Shown here: positions 17,428 through 26,317 of the stretch, in pieces
Layout: each line of letters opens with the position of its first letter
Position numbering within the stretch: position 1 is the first letter of the stretch
Assembly: GCA_024681595.1 (NCBI GenBank)
Contig: JAILAN010000106.1
Location: 1-45,643 of the forward strand
Source of the DNA: Lachnospiraceae bacterium
GTDB lineage: Bacteria; Bacillota; Clostridia; Lachnospirales; Lachnospiraceae
Length of the DNA: 45,643 nt
Reading direction: 5' to 3'
Translations under genes and position numbers: made by a program
The notes under the pieces: generated by a model
Seen by the model: only the letters and a program-made list of their open reading frames with translations
Database searches by the model: none
Told to the model about the DNA's origin: nothing

Positions 17428-18651
17428 ATGAAAGAAAAAGTTGTTCTTGCTTATTCGGGCGGACTTGATACCACCGCTATCATCCCCTGGCTTAAGGAAA
17501 ATTTCGATTACGAGGTTATCTGCGTATGCATAAACTGCGGACAGGCAGAGGAACTCGACGGCCTCGAGGAGAGAGCCAAATACTGCGGAGCAGAGAAATT
17601 ATACATTCTCGATGTTACGGATGAATTCTGTGATGACTACATCATGCCCTGCGTAAAGGCTCATGCAGTATATGAGAACAAATACCTGCTCGGAACCTCA
17701 ATGGCACGTCCCCTCATCGCCAAGAAGCTCGTTGAGATAGCCCGCAAGGAGGGCGCTACAGCCATCTGCCACGGAGCTACAGGTAAGGGTAACGATCAGA
17801 TCAGATTTGAACTCGGTATCAAGGCATTTGCTCCCGATATCAAGATCATAGCCGCCTGGAGAAACGAAAAATGGACTCTCGATTCACGTGAGTCAGAGAT
17901 CGAATACTGCAAACAGCACGGAATAGACCTTCCTTTCAGCGCCGATTCTTCATACAGCCGTGACAGGAACCTCTGGCACATCTCTCACGAGGGACTTGAG
18001 CTCGAAGATCCTGCCAACATGCCGAATTATGACCATCTGCTGGTTCTGGGGGTTACTCCCGAAAAGGCTCCCGATGAAGGCGAGTTCATCACCCTGACCT
18101 TTGAAAAAGGTGTTCCCAAGTCATTAAACGGCAAGCAGATGAAGGTTTCCGAGATCATCACGGCTCTTAACGAATTAGGTGGCAAGCATGGTATCGGCAT
18201 CATCGATATAGTTGAGAACCGTGTCGTCGGAATGAAGAGCCGCGGAGTATATGAAACACCCGGCGGAACCATCCTTTATGAAGCTCACCAGCAGCTCGAG
18301 GAACTGATACTCGACCGTGAGACCACCAAGGTCAAGCTCGATATGGGCAACCTCTTTGCACAGATAGTATACGAAGGCAAGTGGTTCACTCCTTTGCGCG
18401 AAGCTGTACAGGCATTCATCGAATCTACTCAGGAATACGTTACCGGTGAAGTTAAATTAAAGCTTTACAAAGGAAATATCATCAAAGCAGGTACAACTTC
18501 TCCTTATTCATTGTATAATGAGAGTATCGCATCATTTACGACAGGTGATCTTTACGATCATCACGACGCAGAGGGCTTCATCAACCTCTTTGGTCTGTCT
18601 ACCAAGGTGCGTGCTATGAAAAAGATGGACAGGGGCGAAAAACTTTTATAA
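17428..18651 (+). CDS. argG: argininosuccinate synthase
   Basis: ATP-dependent joining of citrulline and aspartate to argininosuccinate. The 407 residues have [15 protein letters not shown] (8-22, the PP-loop), [15 protein letters not shown] and [20 protein letters not shown]. The ATG follows an AAAGGAG ribosome site. It faces argC across a shared 341-nt control region. argH is not next to it; the following gene begins 1 nt after the stop. Confidence 0.97.
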   Translation: MKEKVVLAYSGGLDTTAIIPWLKENFDYEVICVCINCGQAEELDGLEERAKYCGAEKLYILDVTDEFCDDYIMPCVKAHAVYENKYLLGTSMARPLIAKKLVEIARKEGATAICHGATGKGNDQIRFELGIKAFAPDIKIIAAWRNEKWTLDSRESEIEYCKQHGIDLPFSADSSYSRDRNLWHISHEGLELEDPANMPNYDHLLVLGVTPEKAPDEGEFITLTFEKGVPKSLNGKQMKVSEIITALNELGGKHGIGIIDIVENRVVGMKSRGVYETPGGTILYEAHQQLEELILDRETTKVKLDMGNLFAQIVYEGKWFTPLREAVQAFIESTQEYVTGEVKLKLYKGNIIKAGTTSPYSLYNESIASFTTGDLYDHHDAEGFINLFGLSTKVRAMKKMDRGEKLL

Positions 18652-18652
18652 T

Positions 18653-18955
18653 ATGACACAGTTGTCAGTTGTATCATTTCTCCTATTATATCTTGGAGCA
18701 GTTAATATCATTGGATTCCTCATCATGGGGATAGATAAGCTTAAAGCCAGAAAAAGGGGCTTCCGGATTCCGGAAGCAACCCTTTTTCTTGTTGCGTTAA
18801 TGGGCGGAAGTGTCGGATCATTGCTGGGAATGTATCTGTTTCGACACAAAACGAGGCACCGCAAATTCACCATCGGAATGCCTCTCATCCTGCTGCTGCA
18901 GATAGCCCTTATCGCATTTTTGTTCTTCGGTCCGTGGGACATTCATACCATCTGA
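18653..18955 (+). CDS. DUF1294 membrane protein
   Basis: A 100-residue protein with four hydrophobic stretches and the DUF1294 signature: IGFLIMGIDKLKARK (about 20-34), RIPEATLFLVALMGGSVGSLLGMYLFRHKTRHRKF taken as RIPE (38-41), GGSVGS (51-56) and FRHKTRH (63-69). Function is unknown. It starts 1 nt after argG with no strong ribosome site of its own (GGGG lies 13-16 nt upstream), so it may depend on coupling to argG translation. Confidence 0.85.
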   Translation: MTQLSVVSFLLLYLGAVNIIGFLIMGIDKLKARKRGFRIPEATLFLVALMGGSVGSLLGMYLFRHKTRHRKFTIGMPLILLLQIALIAFLFFGPWDIHTI

Positions 18956-18962
18956 GGTTTTT

Positions 18963-19700
18963 ATGCATATAGCAATATGTGACGACAATGTCGCCGACAG
19001 AAAACAACTGGAGCGGCTGCTTTCCCGGGAATCCGATGCCCGTATGGAACAAAGCGGAGTCTTTTATACCGATTCATTCGGAGAAGGTGCCATGCTGTTC
19101 CCCAAGCGCAAATCCTATGACCTGTTCTTTATCGACCTCGTTGAGGATTCCGAGAACGGCCTTGATTTTGCTCTGGATCTGTGTGCAGAGGGTGTCACCG
19201 CACCCATTGTCCTTTGCTCTTCCAAACACAACTACGCCGAAAAGGCATCCGAACTTGGAAACTATCCTCCCAATCTGCTGTTCCTTAATAAGCCCATAAT
19301 CAAAGCTGAGTTAAGTGCCATTCTGGACAGGGCAGTGATCCTTGAAAAAGACCAGCCACCCACTATAGAACTCCGTCACAAGAGTGAAACCTACTATGTC
19401 TTCGAAGATGATATAGTATTTGTCAGATCAGATAAACTCTACGTGGACGTTTTTCTTAAAGACGGTACGGAAGTTCCCGTATACGACACTATCTCAAATA
19501 TCCGCACCATACTGCTGCCATATACCCATTATGCATATATAAACAAAAATACGATAATCAACGCTGTTTATGTTGAAAAGAGTTCTCCGTTTAAGGTAAC
19601 ATTAAAGAGCGGACTGTCTTTTCCGCTGACAACTCTCGGGCGCAGGAGTCTTCGGGCTGCCGTCGATAGCATACAAAAAGAAAATGAAGAAAAGATATGA
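18963..19700 (+). CDS. LytTR-family response regulator
   Basis: A 245-residue AgrA/LytR-like regulator. The receiver domain (1-120) has D7-D8 and the phospho-acceptor D58 in LFFIDLVED, and the C-terminal LytTR DNA-binding domain (about 135-240) has EDDIVFVRSDKLYVDVF and THYAYINKNTIIN. A GAGG ribosome site lies 5 nt before the ATG. No histidine kinase is adjacent, so the cognate sensor is elsewhere or missing. The next gene begins 17 nt before its stop, so it is translationally coupled to an acyltransferase, a pairing that suggests surface modification or signal export. Confidence 0.9.
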   Translation: MHIAICDDNVADRKQLERLLSRESDARMEQSGVFYTDSFGEGAMLFPKRKSYDLFFIDLVEDSENGLDFALDLCAEGVTAPIVLCSSKHNYAEKASELGNYPPNLLFLNKPIIKAELSAILDRAVILEKDQPPTIELRHKSETYYVFEDDIVFVRSDKLYVDVFLKDGTEVPVYDTISNIRTILLPYTHYAYINKNTIINAVYVEKSSPFKVTLKSGLSFPLTTLGRRSLRAAVDSIQKENEEKI

Positions 19701-20754
19701 TTTCATGGATGTCCTAAGGCTCCTTTCCATGGCCGGTATCGTGTACTATCACATGGTGGTGACGCTTTATTTAAAAGGCATCCGACAACTTGATTCGGTC
19801 AGTCCACTTTACGAAAACTCCAACATGCATATCGCCAAGGTGTGCGTTGGACTTTTTTTCATGATGTCCGGAGCGGGACTCATGCTCTCAACCAGGGACA
19901 AAGAGTATTTCTCATTAAAGGACTATTACAAAAAGAGATTTATCAAGATACTGATCCCGTTTTATGTGGTATATGTTCTGTATCTTATAACCTTTATCTG
20001 CCTGACAGGAGAAACACTGTCTTCGATTTATGACAGACCGGTCACTCCTCCCGCGATCATCTTTACACTGCTCGGAATGGACTCATATCTTAGCAGTTTC
20101 GGCGTCCCCACCTATGCTCTGGGCATAGGTGAATGGTTCCTCGGAGCGCTGGTCATGATGTATATCATATTTCCAATCCTTCGGTGGGCCCTGCTTAAGA
20201 ACAAATGGGTGAGCGCGCTTGTCGCCGTAATCTACTATGCGGTCATACTGGTCACATATCCAAATATGTCATATGCCCTCACCAATCCCGGATTCGTTAA
20301 CTTCACGGTCAAGGTGTTTGATTTCTTCCTCGGGATGTTCCTGGTCCTTTTACTTGATCGGATCCCGAAGCGCACGTCATTTGCCGTGAGTTTTTGCATA
20401 TTCCTTTTCTTTTTGATATATCCCAGACAATTGCCCGTTGATGACAGTCTTATGATAGTCATTCAGATAGTTTCGATCTTTATGATGTTCAACGCGCTTA
20501 ACGGATTCTTTGCACGGGTTCCCAAAGTCATGAAGATCATAACGATACTGTGTTCCTACACCTATGTCTTTTTCCTGGTACATCATGTTATAATCGATTA
20601 CATGACATTGCAGGTAGTAGGACTGCCCTTTGGTAATTTTGATATATTAAAGCTGTTTGCATGTGAATTCCTGGTGATATCGGCAGTCACATTCATGATA
20701 AAGAACCTCATTGACCTGCCCGGTATGATAGCCAAAAAAAAGAAGTCTGAATGA
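19684..20754 (+). CDS. membrane acyltransferase (Acyl_transf_3)
   Basis: A 356-residue integral membrane protein with about ten hydrophobic helices, of the OafA/WecH/YiaH family that O-acetylates cell-surface sugars or related molecules. The N-terminal FMDVLRLLSMAGIVYYHMVV (7-26) holds the conserved histidine (H23) of helix 1. The start at 19684 overlaps the regulator gene by 17 nt; an ATG at 19705 (codon 8) would not overlap and is a possible alternative. Acceptor and acyl donor are unknown. Confidence 0.88.
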   Translation: MKKRYDFMDVLRLLSMAGIVYYHMVVTLYLKGIRQLDSVSPLYENSNMHIAKVCVGLFFMMSGAGLMLSTRDKEYFSLKDYYKKRFIKILIPFYVVYVLYLITFICLTGETLSSIYDRPVTPPAIIFTLLGMDSYLSSFGVPTYALGIGEWFLGALVMMYIIFPILRWALLKNKWVSALVAVIYYAVILVTYPNMSYALTNPGFVNFTVKVFDFFLGMFLVLLLDRIPKRTSFAVSFCIFLFFLIYPRQLPVDDSLMIVIQIVSIFMMFNALNGFFARVPKVMKIITILCSYTYVFFLVHHVIIDYMTLQVVGLPFGNFDILKLFACEFLVISAVTFMIKNLIDLPGMIAKKKKSE

Positions 20755-21263
20755 AAGATGCCCTGACACTTTACAAACTGATAGTGCTTTATATGCTGGA
20801 CCGCGTGGATTTTCCGCTGACCAAAGCCCAGATCGGTGATTTTATTCTCGAAAAGGAATATACGAACTTCATGACGCTTCAAAAGGTCATAGGGGAGCTC
20901 ATCGATTCCAAGCTCGTTACTGCACAGTCCTACCGGAACAGGACGCATCTTAGTCTCACCAAAGAAGGAACCGATGCGATCCATTTTTTCGAAAATGATA
21001 TCAATCCGAAGATCAAGAATGAGATTGACAGCTACCTTAAGAAAAACCAGATCAAATTAAGAAACGAAGTGTCCATCACCGCAGACTACTACAAAGCTAC
21101 CAGCGGTGAATATGAGGCCCATCTCGTGGCCAAGGACAAGGATATAAAATTAATAGATATGACTATTTCCGTACCCATAGAGGAAACAGCCATATCTATC
21201 TGTGACAACTGGAATAAAAAGAATCAGGAGCTCTACCAGTATCTGGTAAAGCATCTTTTCTGA
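20751..21263 (+). CDS. DUF4364 family winged-helix protein
   Basis: A 170-residue protein of the DUF4364 family, common in clostridia. The N-terminal 80 residues (ALTLYKLIVLYMLDRVDFPL, then a SKLVTAQSYRNRTHLSLTKEG stretch at about 53-73) look like a winged-helix DNA-binding domain; the C-terminal half is a small alpha/beta region. The ATG overlaps the acyltransferase stop by 4 nt. It may regulate the operon or something distant. The family has no known function. Confidence 0.85.
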   Translation: MKDALTLYKLIVLYMLDRVDFPLTKAQIGDFILEKEYTNFMTLQKVIGELIDSKLVTAQSYRNRTHLSLTKEGTDAIHFFENDINPKIKNEIDSYLKKNQIKLRNEVSITADYYKATSGEYEAHLVAKDKDIKLIDMTISVPIEETAISICDNWNKKNQELYQYLVKHLF

Positions 21264-21264
21264 A

Positions 21265-23169
21265 CTATCTCATTATTTCCGACCAGTTGGAAATCCCTAT
21301 TATTGATTTGGCAAATGCCATATGTGATTCAGCCTCCGATGTGTCCATGTACTTAAAGACATCATATGAGGCCTTCTGACCGCCGCCCAGAGTGGTAACG
21401 CCCGTTGCCAGACCCTGAGCTATCTCCGTAGCGTCATCCGTCTGCCTGTTAAGGAGCAGTCCGTCTATATCTTCGTAGTGATCGATCTTGTAAAAAGCGT
21501 ATGCGATAGCAGCAGCCTGAGCCGATTCTCCGCCGGAACCCGATGAAGTATATCCAAGTTCCGTTATCATAATGCTCCTGTGGCTTCCGTCCGGGGACAG
21601 ATACGCATCCTGATTAAGATAATTTATGAGAACCTCTATGTTCTGCATCGAGATCATGGGAGAATCCGATGAATGCTTGACATACTTTGAAGATGTCCAT
21701 GTTTTACAGCTCGTCAGAGGCACATTGTAGGGATGATAAGCCATTCCCCAGTCTATGTTTCCGTATTCTTTGATATATGAATTAAAGCAGTCCGTAACAT
21801 CCTTGCCGTCATAGTCCGGATTGTTCTTCATATCCCTGTTCCATTGCTGGTCGAGGGAAATATAGACCCTGGCTGATCCTGAGGTGCTCTTTATAGCATT
21901 ATAAAAAACCCTGAATGCATCAGCGTAGGCTCTGGTATATGTATCAACGTCGGTATAGGCCATATAGTTCCATTCCTTACGGGCATTGATCTCATTGGCT
22001 ATTACCCAGTTGGATATTCGGCCGTGCTTGGAACCCGAGTACCTGTCTGCAAAAAAGCTTCCGACGGCAGCCAGATAATCCACCCCATCCTCGGTTGCGG
22101 CATTGAACATATAGTAAGGGCACACGTTCTTGCTTCTGGCATCAGGATGTATCAGTGTCAGATACTGGCTGGAATAGCTGTTAAGAAGGATCGCCGTTAC
22201 CGAAATATTGTTTTCCGTCAGATACCTTATCGTCTCATCAAATCCGGAAAGCGCAGCCCCGTCAAATGCGTAGTTTTTGCCGTTATATGTGTAATTGACC
22301 GTTGGGAACAGAGCATTCGACGAAGGTCCAAGGAAATCCTGTATCCTGAAGTTTATCGCTACCTGTTTAACACCCAGATCCTCCAGCTGACCTGTCTTGT
22401 ACTTGGAATAATCTATGAGTATGCCCTTTTTTGATGAGGGCTTCATAAACACGTTTCCATACTTTGAGCCATATTCCGGATTGGTGATAAATGATCCTTT
22501 GCTTATCAGCTGGTAGTTTCCGTCGATCTTGACACCTACAGCAAACTTTTTGAACAGCCGCGATGAAGCAGCTCCTTTGTTAAGTGAGCACGAAAAAACG
22601 CCTTCGTTGTTCTTGTATGTTTTAGCTACGGCCTCTGCGCCTTCAGGCAGAGAATAGTCAAAAGCATTTAATGCAAAAAGGTAATAGAATTTGTCATCGG
22701 ATTTGGGGATACCGTCAGACGCGGTCTTGATATTAATAAGACCGTTATCTCCTATAACGCACTCCGTGACCTTGACAAAGTCTGCTCTGTTCTCTTCGGT
22801 CAGTTCCACTGTGGGAGGTCTTAATCCGTATGCGTTCTCAACGGCACGTCCGGCTCCGACTATGTGTTCAAGCACTCCGCGGCCCAGAACTCCGCTATTG
22901 TCTATCTCGGCAGGCAGAGGTTCCAGAATGTCCTCGATATTAACGACAGGTGCGGCCACGGTACCGCCTGCGGGCTTATTGACCTCCCGGGCGATCAGAT
23001 ACGCTCCGATGCCGATGATCACGGTTGCGGCTGCAACGATCGCTATGATCTGGCTCCGTTTCATTCCGCCTTTTTTCCTTCGCTTTTTATCCTTCGGGGC
23101 CGAAGTCGTCTTTGAGCCGGAATCGTTATTATCCAATTCAGTTGTGTTTTTTTCGTTTTGATCTTCCAT
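21265..23169 (-). CDS. membrane-anchored DUF5722 TIM-barrel protein, probable glycoside hydrolase
   Basis: A 634-residue protein: a charged cytoplasmic tail (1-38, K/E/N rich), a single membrane helix (about 39-60), an extracellular beta-type region (about 125-245) and a TIM-barrel-like C-terminal domain. Within the barrel NWVIANEIN (387-395; E393) and IMITELGYTS (533-542; E537) resemble the acid/base and nucleophile positions of clan GH-A enzymes, so hydrolysis of a wall or host glycan is a fair inference, unproven. The stop is 1 nt from the opposite-facing DUF4364 stop and no terminator separates them. It starts 18 nt after rarA, with a GGAAAG ribosome site. Confidence 0.8.
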   Translation of the reverse strand: MEDQNEKNTTELDNNDSGSKTTSAPKDKKRRKKGGMKRSQIIAIVAAATVIIGIGAYLIAREVNKPAGGTVAAPVVNIEDILEPLPAEIDNSGVLGRGVLEHIVGAGRAVENAYGLRPPTVELTEENRADFVKVTECVIGDNGLINIKTASDGIPKSDDKFYYLFALNAFDYSLPEGAEAVAKTYKNNEGVFSCSLNKGAASSRLFKKFAVGVKIDGNYQLISKGSFITNPEYGSKYGNVFMKPSSKKGILIDYSKYKTGQLEDLGVKQVAINFRIQDFLGPSSNALFPTVNYTYNGKNYAFDGAALSGFDETIRYLTENNISVTAILLNSYSSQYLTLIHPDARSKNVCPYYMFNAATEDGVDYLAAVGSFFADRYSGSKHGRISNWVIANEINARKEWNYMAYTDVDTYTRAYADAFRVFYNAIKSTSGSARVYISLDQQWNRDMKNNPDYDGKDVTDCFNSYIKEYGNIDWGMAYHPYNVPLTSCKTWTSSKYVKHSSDSPMISMQNIEVLINYLNQDAYLSPDGSHRSIMITELGYTSSGSGGESAQAAAIAYAFYKIDHYEDIDGLLLNRQTDDATEIAQGLATGVTTLGGGQKASYDVFKYMDTSEAESHMAFAKSIIGISNWSEIMR

Positions 23170-23187
23170 TCAAAATCTTTCCGGTTT

Positions 23188-24507
23188 TTATTTCTTCCTG
23201 CCTATACGGTCGAAATACTCTTTTATTTCTTTTTCGTATCCGTTGTCGGTAGGGTGATAGAACTTCTTATCCTTTATATCATCAGGCAGATACTGCTGAT
23301 CAACATAGTGGTTCGGATAATCATGAGCATAGAGGTATCCCTGTTCCCGCTCCTGTCCAGCTGAATCCGCATGCACATTCTGAAGGTGTCTGGGCACGGG
23401 ATATACTCCTCCGTTTTCAACAAGGGCTATAGCCTCGTCAATAGCCAGATACGACGCATTACTCTTGGGAGCGCATGCTACATAGCAGGCTGCCTGCGCC
23501 AGTATGATCCTTGCTTCCGGCATTCCTACACGCTCTACCGCCAGCGATGCAGATACTGCTACCTGCAGAGCCTCTGGATCTGCCATCCCGACATCCTCGG
23601 ATGCGCATATCATTATCCTTCTGGCGATGAACTTTATATCCTCACCTGAGCAGAGCATCCTGGCCAGATAATATATTGCGGCATCGGGGTCAGACCCTCT
23701 CATGCTTTTTATAAAGGCGGATATATTATCGTAGTGATTATCCCCGTCTTTATCATATGGGAGCACTTTCTTCTGTATGCACTCGGCTGCGGTTTCCCTG
23801 TCTATATGTATCCTGCCGTCACTTAAGGGCGGAGTTGTCATCACGCCCAGTTCAACTGCCGACAGAGCGTTACGTGCATCGCCGTTTGCCGCATTTGCCA
23901 GAAAATCGGCCGCATCATCATCTATCTCGACATTGAAGCTGCCCAGGCCTTTGTGCTCATCATTGACAGCTCTTATGATAAGCGTCTTGATATCTTCGTT
24001 ACTAAGAGGCTTAAGCTCAAAGATATTGGATCTTGAAAGCAGAGCCCCGTTTACCTCAAAATAAGGGTTCTCGGTAGTCGCACCTATAAGGATGATTGTT
24101 CCGTCCTCCACGAACGGCAACAGATAATCCTGCTGTCCCTTGTTGAACCTGTGGATCTCGTCTATAAAAAGGATGGTGCGCCGGCCGTACATGCCTTGAT
24201 ATTCTTTGGCTTTTTTGACGACCTCTTCCATGTCCTTTTTACCGGCGACGGTAGCATTTATCTGCATGAACTCGGCTGAGGTGGTATTGGCTATCACCCT
24301 GGCCAGAGTTGTCTTGCCTGTTCCGGGAGGCCCGTAAAAGATGATCGAACTTAATTTATCCGCCTTAATAGCTCGGTAAAGAAGCTTGTCTTTGCCTATT
24401 ATGTGCTGCTGCCCTACTACCTCATCAAGGGTATCCGGACGCATCCTTGCCGCAAGCGGGGATTCCTTTTCCTTATTCTTTTCAGACATATATTCAAAAA
24501 GGTCCAT
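23188..24507 (-). CDS. rarA: replication-associated recombination ATPase RarA/MgsA
   Basis: AAA+ clamp-loader-like ATPase acting at stalled replication forks. Walker A GPPGTGKT (59-66) and Walker B ILFIDEIHRF are intact, as is sensor 1 in LIGATTENP. The C-terminal half has the MgsA tetramer region (RMLCSGEDIKFIARR and a CAPKSNASYLAID stretch). Its 439-residue length is normal, and the N-terminal MDLFEYM plus KESPLAARMRP supports this start, although the ribosome site is poor. It has its own extended -10 promoter and a leader hairpin. Confidence 0.95.
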   Translation of the reverse strand: MDLFEYMSEKNKEKESPLAARMRPDTLDEVVGQQHIIGKDKLLYRAIKADKLSSIIFYGPPGTGKTTLARVIANTTSAEFMQINATVAGKKDMEEVVKKAKEYQGMYGRRTILFIDEIHRFNKGQQDYLLPFVEDGTIILIGATTENPYFEVNGALLSRSNIFELKPLSNEDIKTLIIRAVNDEHKGLGSFNVEIDDDAADFLANAANGDARNALSAVELGVMTTPPLSDGRIHIDRETAAECIQKKVLPYDKDGDNHYDNISAFIKSMRGSDPDAAIYYLARMLCSGEDIKFIARRIMICASEDVGMADPEALQVAVSASLAVERVGMPEARIILAQAACYVACAPKSNASYLAIDEAIALVENGGVYPVPRHLQNVHADSAGQEREQGYLYAHDYPNHYVDQQYLPDDIKDKKFYHPTDNGYEKEIKEYFDRIGRKK

Positions 24508-24520
24508 ACTATACCGAGTG

Positions 24521-24560
24521 TTTGCCGACGGAGCGGCAAAACAACCATATAATTATACCA
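24521..24560 (-). promoter_or_regulatory. rarA extended -10 promoter and leader hairpin
   Basis: On the minus strand TGGTATAAT (24560-24552) is an extended -10 element; no good -35 is seen. The leader then folds TTTGCCG (24540-24534) with CGGCAAA (24527-24521) around a 6-nt loop, 14 nt before the ATG. There is no T-tract, so it is not an upstream terminator. Confidence 0.4.
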
Positions 24561-24572
24561 TATATGTGTCTT

Positions 24573-25412
24573 TTATGCTTGTTTTCTGCCATATCCTATG
24601 GCGTTGACGGGACAGTCCTTAATACAGTCTCCGCACTGGATGCATTCCCTGTCACATACCTTTTTAACATCCATCCTGCAGTTCCTTATGCATCTGTCAC
24701 ACCCTGTGCATGTTTTTTCATTCACTCTGATCCCGAATACGGAGAACCTGTTAAATAGTGAATATATAGCTCCGAGCGGACACAGAAATCTGCAAAAGCT
24801 CCTGAAGCAGATCACGCAGGAGATGATTATCACCGTAAGCAATATTGTTTTCCATGTAAAAAGGAAACCGGTAAGTTCCCTGAGTGCTTCGTTCTTAAGG
24901 ACGAGCGGAATCCCTCCCTGCAGCGTCCCCGCAGGGCAGATATATTTGCAGAAACCCGGAACCAGTGCAGTCAGAGGTATTATGATAACGAAAACGACCA
25001 ATATCAGATATTTAAGATATGTCAGTTTCGAAGTGATCCTGTTCTTGCGGATCTTGGGAGTCGGGATCTTGTAAAGCAGATCCTGTATCAATCCGAATGG
25101 GCACAGAAAACCGCATACGACTCTGCCGAGCATAATGCCGAACAGCAACAGCGTGCCGGCAACATAGTAGGGTATCCTGTATTGCGAAGACAGCAGGCCG
25201 CTTTGAAGGCTTCCCAGAGGGCACGAGCCTATCGCGCCGGGGCATGAATAGCAGTTAAGTCCGGGGACACAGATCCCCTTGATATCTCCTTTATAGATAC
25301 TGCCTTCGGCAAATCCGCGGAAATTGCAGTTGTAAAGCACTGCTGTCAGCAGCTGGATATATCTTCGACCGAAGGACCGGCCTTTTTTGTTATCCGATCC
25401 CGATGCACTCAT
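24573..25412 (-). CDS. NapH-like polytopic 4Fe-4S membrane protein
   Basis: A 279-residue membrane electron-transfer protein of the NapH/MauN/YccM type. Cysteine motifs CGFLCPFGLIQ (about 102-112) and CRFLCPLGAIY (about 211-221) sit at membrane helix ends. The C-terminus has two ferredoxin-type clusters, CTGCDRCIRNC and CIQCGDCIKDC with a following P. An earlier CYSCPGAIGSCPLG is also present. The ATG has an AAGGA site and overlaps the small CXXC gene by 23 nt. It probably passes electrons across the membrane to the extracytoplasmic thiol proteins encoded just upstream. Confidence 0.88.
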   Translation of the reverse strand: MSASGSDNKKGRSFGRRYIQLLTAVLYNCNFRGFAEGSIYKGDIKGICVPGLNCYSCPGAIGSCPLGSLQSGLLSSQYRIPYYVAGTLLLFGIMLGRVVCGFLCPFGLIQDLLYKIPTPKIRKNRITSKLTYLKYLILVVFVIIIPLTALVPGFCKYICPAGTLQGGIPLVLKNEALRELTGFLFTWKTILLTVIIISCVICFRSFCRFLCPLGAIYSLFNRFSVFGIRVNEKTCTGCDRCIRNCRMDVKKVCDRECIQCGDCIKDCPVNAIGYGRKQA

Positions 25413-25533
25413 AGCATATCCTTACGGCCTTATTCTTTACATCCTGAAAACCACGGTCACGTATACCGATAAGTAAAAGGCCGGCAGACAGGATGATGAT
25501 AGCGATCCTTACAAGGAATGTCTTTTTATTCAT
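25390..25533 (-). CDS. CD1871A-type CXXC mini-protein (47 residues)
   Basis: A short gene: an ATG at 25533 overlaps the TlpA-like gene stop by 8 nt and the frame ends at TAA 25392-25390. The product has a basic start (MNKKTFLVR), one membrane helix (about 8-23), and ends CYECIGIG, a C-terminal CXXC (C40, C43). This matches the clostridial CD1871A-type CXXC proteins, which are normally found between a thioredoxin-like protein and a 4Fe-4S membrane protein, exactly as here. The gene order and double overlap are strong support. Role inferred: relaying thiol electrons between its neighbours. Confidence 0.85.
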   Translation of the reverse strand: MNKKTFLVRIAIIILSAGLLLIGIRDRGFQDVKNKAVRICYECIGIG

Positions 25534-26317
25534 CTTCATCCGCTCCCATAGCCTCATTTATCGCCTCGAGGTACACCTTATACTGTATGTCGGCGCCGTT
25601 TGATCCGAGGAATATATCTTTGATCACGCCATTATGAACAACCAGCGTATACGGTATCCCGTCTGTGGGATAATTGAACATGATCTCTCCGTCCGTATCA
25701 AAACCGACATTGAAGGTATAGTGCTCATCCCTTACGAATTTTTTGACGGTGGAACGATCCTCCATACAGTTGACGCATATGATACTGAGCCCCTCTATGT
25801 CGTCATCAAGAAGCTTCTGAAATGCGGGCATCTCGCCTACGCAAGGGGGACACCATGTTGCCCAGAAATTGATAAGCGCGCATTCATCACTGTGCTCAGA
25901 GAGGGTAAACGATCCTCCGTCGACCAGCATGGTCGTAAAGTCGGGTGCTTCATCCCCAACCTCCAGAACTTCTCCCGGAGCTTTTTTGTTCCCGGTCTTT
26001 TCTTCCTTTTTATCTTCGCTCTTATCCTTTTTCTTTTCTTCTTTTACAGGCTTGTCATCTTCCTTAGCCGAGCTGTTTTTTTCATCTTCAGATCTTTTTT
26101 TACCTGTTTTTGCTTTTTCTTTCTTATCAGGCTTAACATCATCCGAATCATCTTCGCTGTCTGCCCCATCTGCGGATATGTCCTCTTCCTCGATTAAGGT
26201 CTGCGAAGAATCCCCTTGCTCCTTTGCGGTGCTACTGCCATTATTTACCGCGAATATTATGATCACCGCAGCTATTGTCATTATCAGCATTGCCGCTATG
26301 GTTATTATTCTCTTCAT
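25526..26317 (-). CDS. TlpA/ResA-like membrane-tethered thioredoxin
   Basis: A 263-residue protein: an N-terminal membrane anchor (about 5-24), a highly charged K/E/D linker (about 32-113), and a redoxin domain (115-263) with the active site WATWCPPC (152-159), preceded by GDEAPDFTT and followed by the cis-proline region TDGIPYTLVV. ResA/TlpA proteins keep extracytoplasmic cysteines reduced. The long linker, unusual in ResA, may let it reach through the peptidoglycan. The ATG overlaps the capA stop by 4 nt with a GGAG site. It is followed by the CXXC and ferredoxin genes. Confidence 0.9.
   Translation of the reverse strand: MKRIITIAAMLIMTIAAVIIIFAVNNGSSTAKEQGDSSQTLIEEEDISADGADSEDDSDDVKPDKKEKAKTGKKRSEDEKNSSAKEDDKPVKEEKKKDKSEDKKEEKTGNKKAPGEVLEVGDEAPDFTTMLVDGGSFTLSEHSDECALINFWATWCPPCVGEMPAFQKLLDDDIEGLSIICVNCMEDRSTVKKFVRDEHYTFNVGFDTDGEIMFNYPTDGIPYTLVVHNGVIKDIFLGSNGADIQYKVYLEAINEAMGADEDE

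Noticed and set aside
24521-24540. Terminator for the 4Fe-4S operon
   Set aside because: The hairpin is followed by CACTCGG and not by a T-tract, and it lies downstream of the rarA -10, so it is a leader hairpin.
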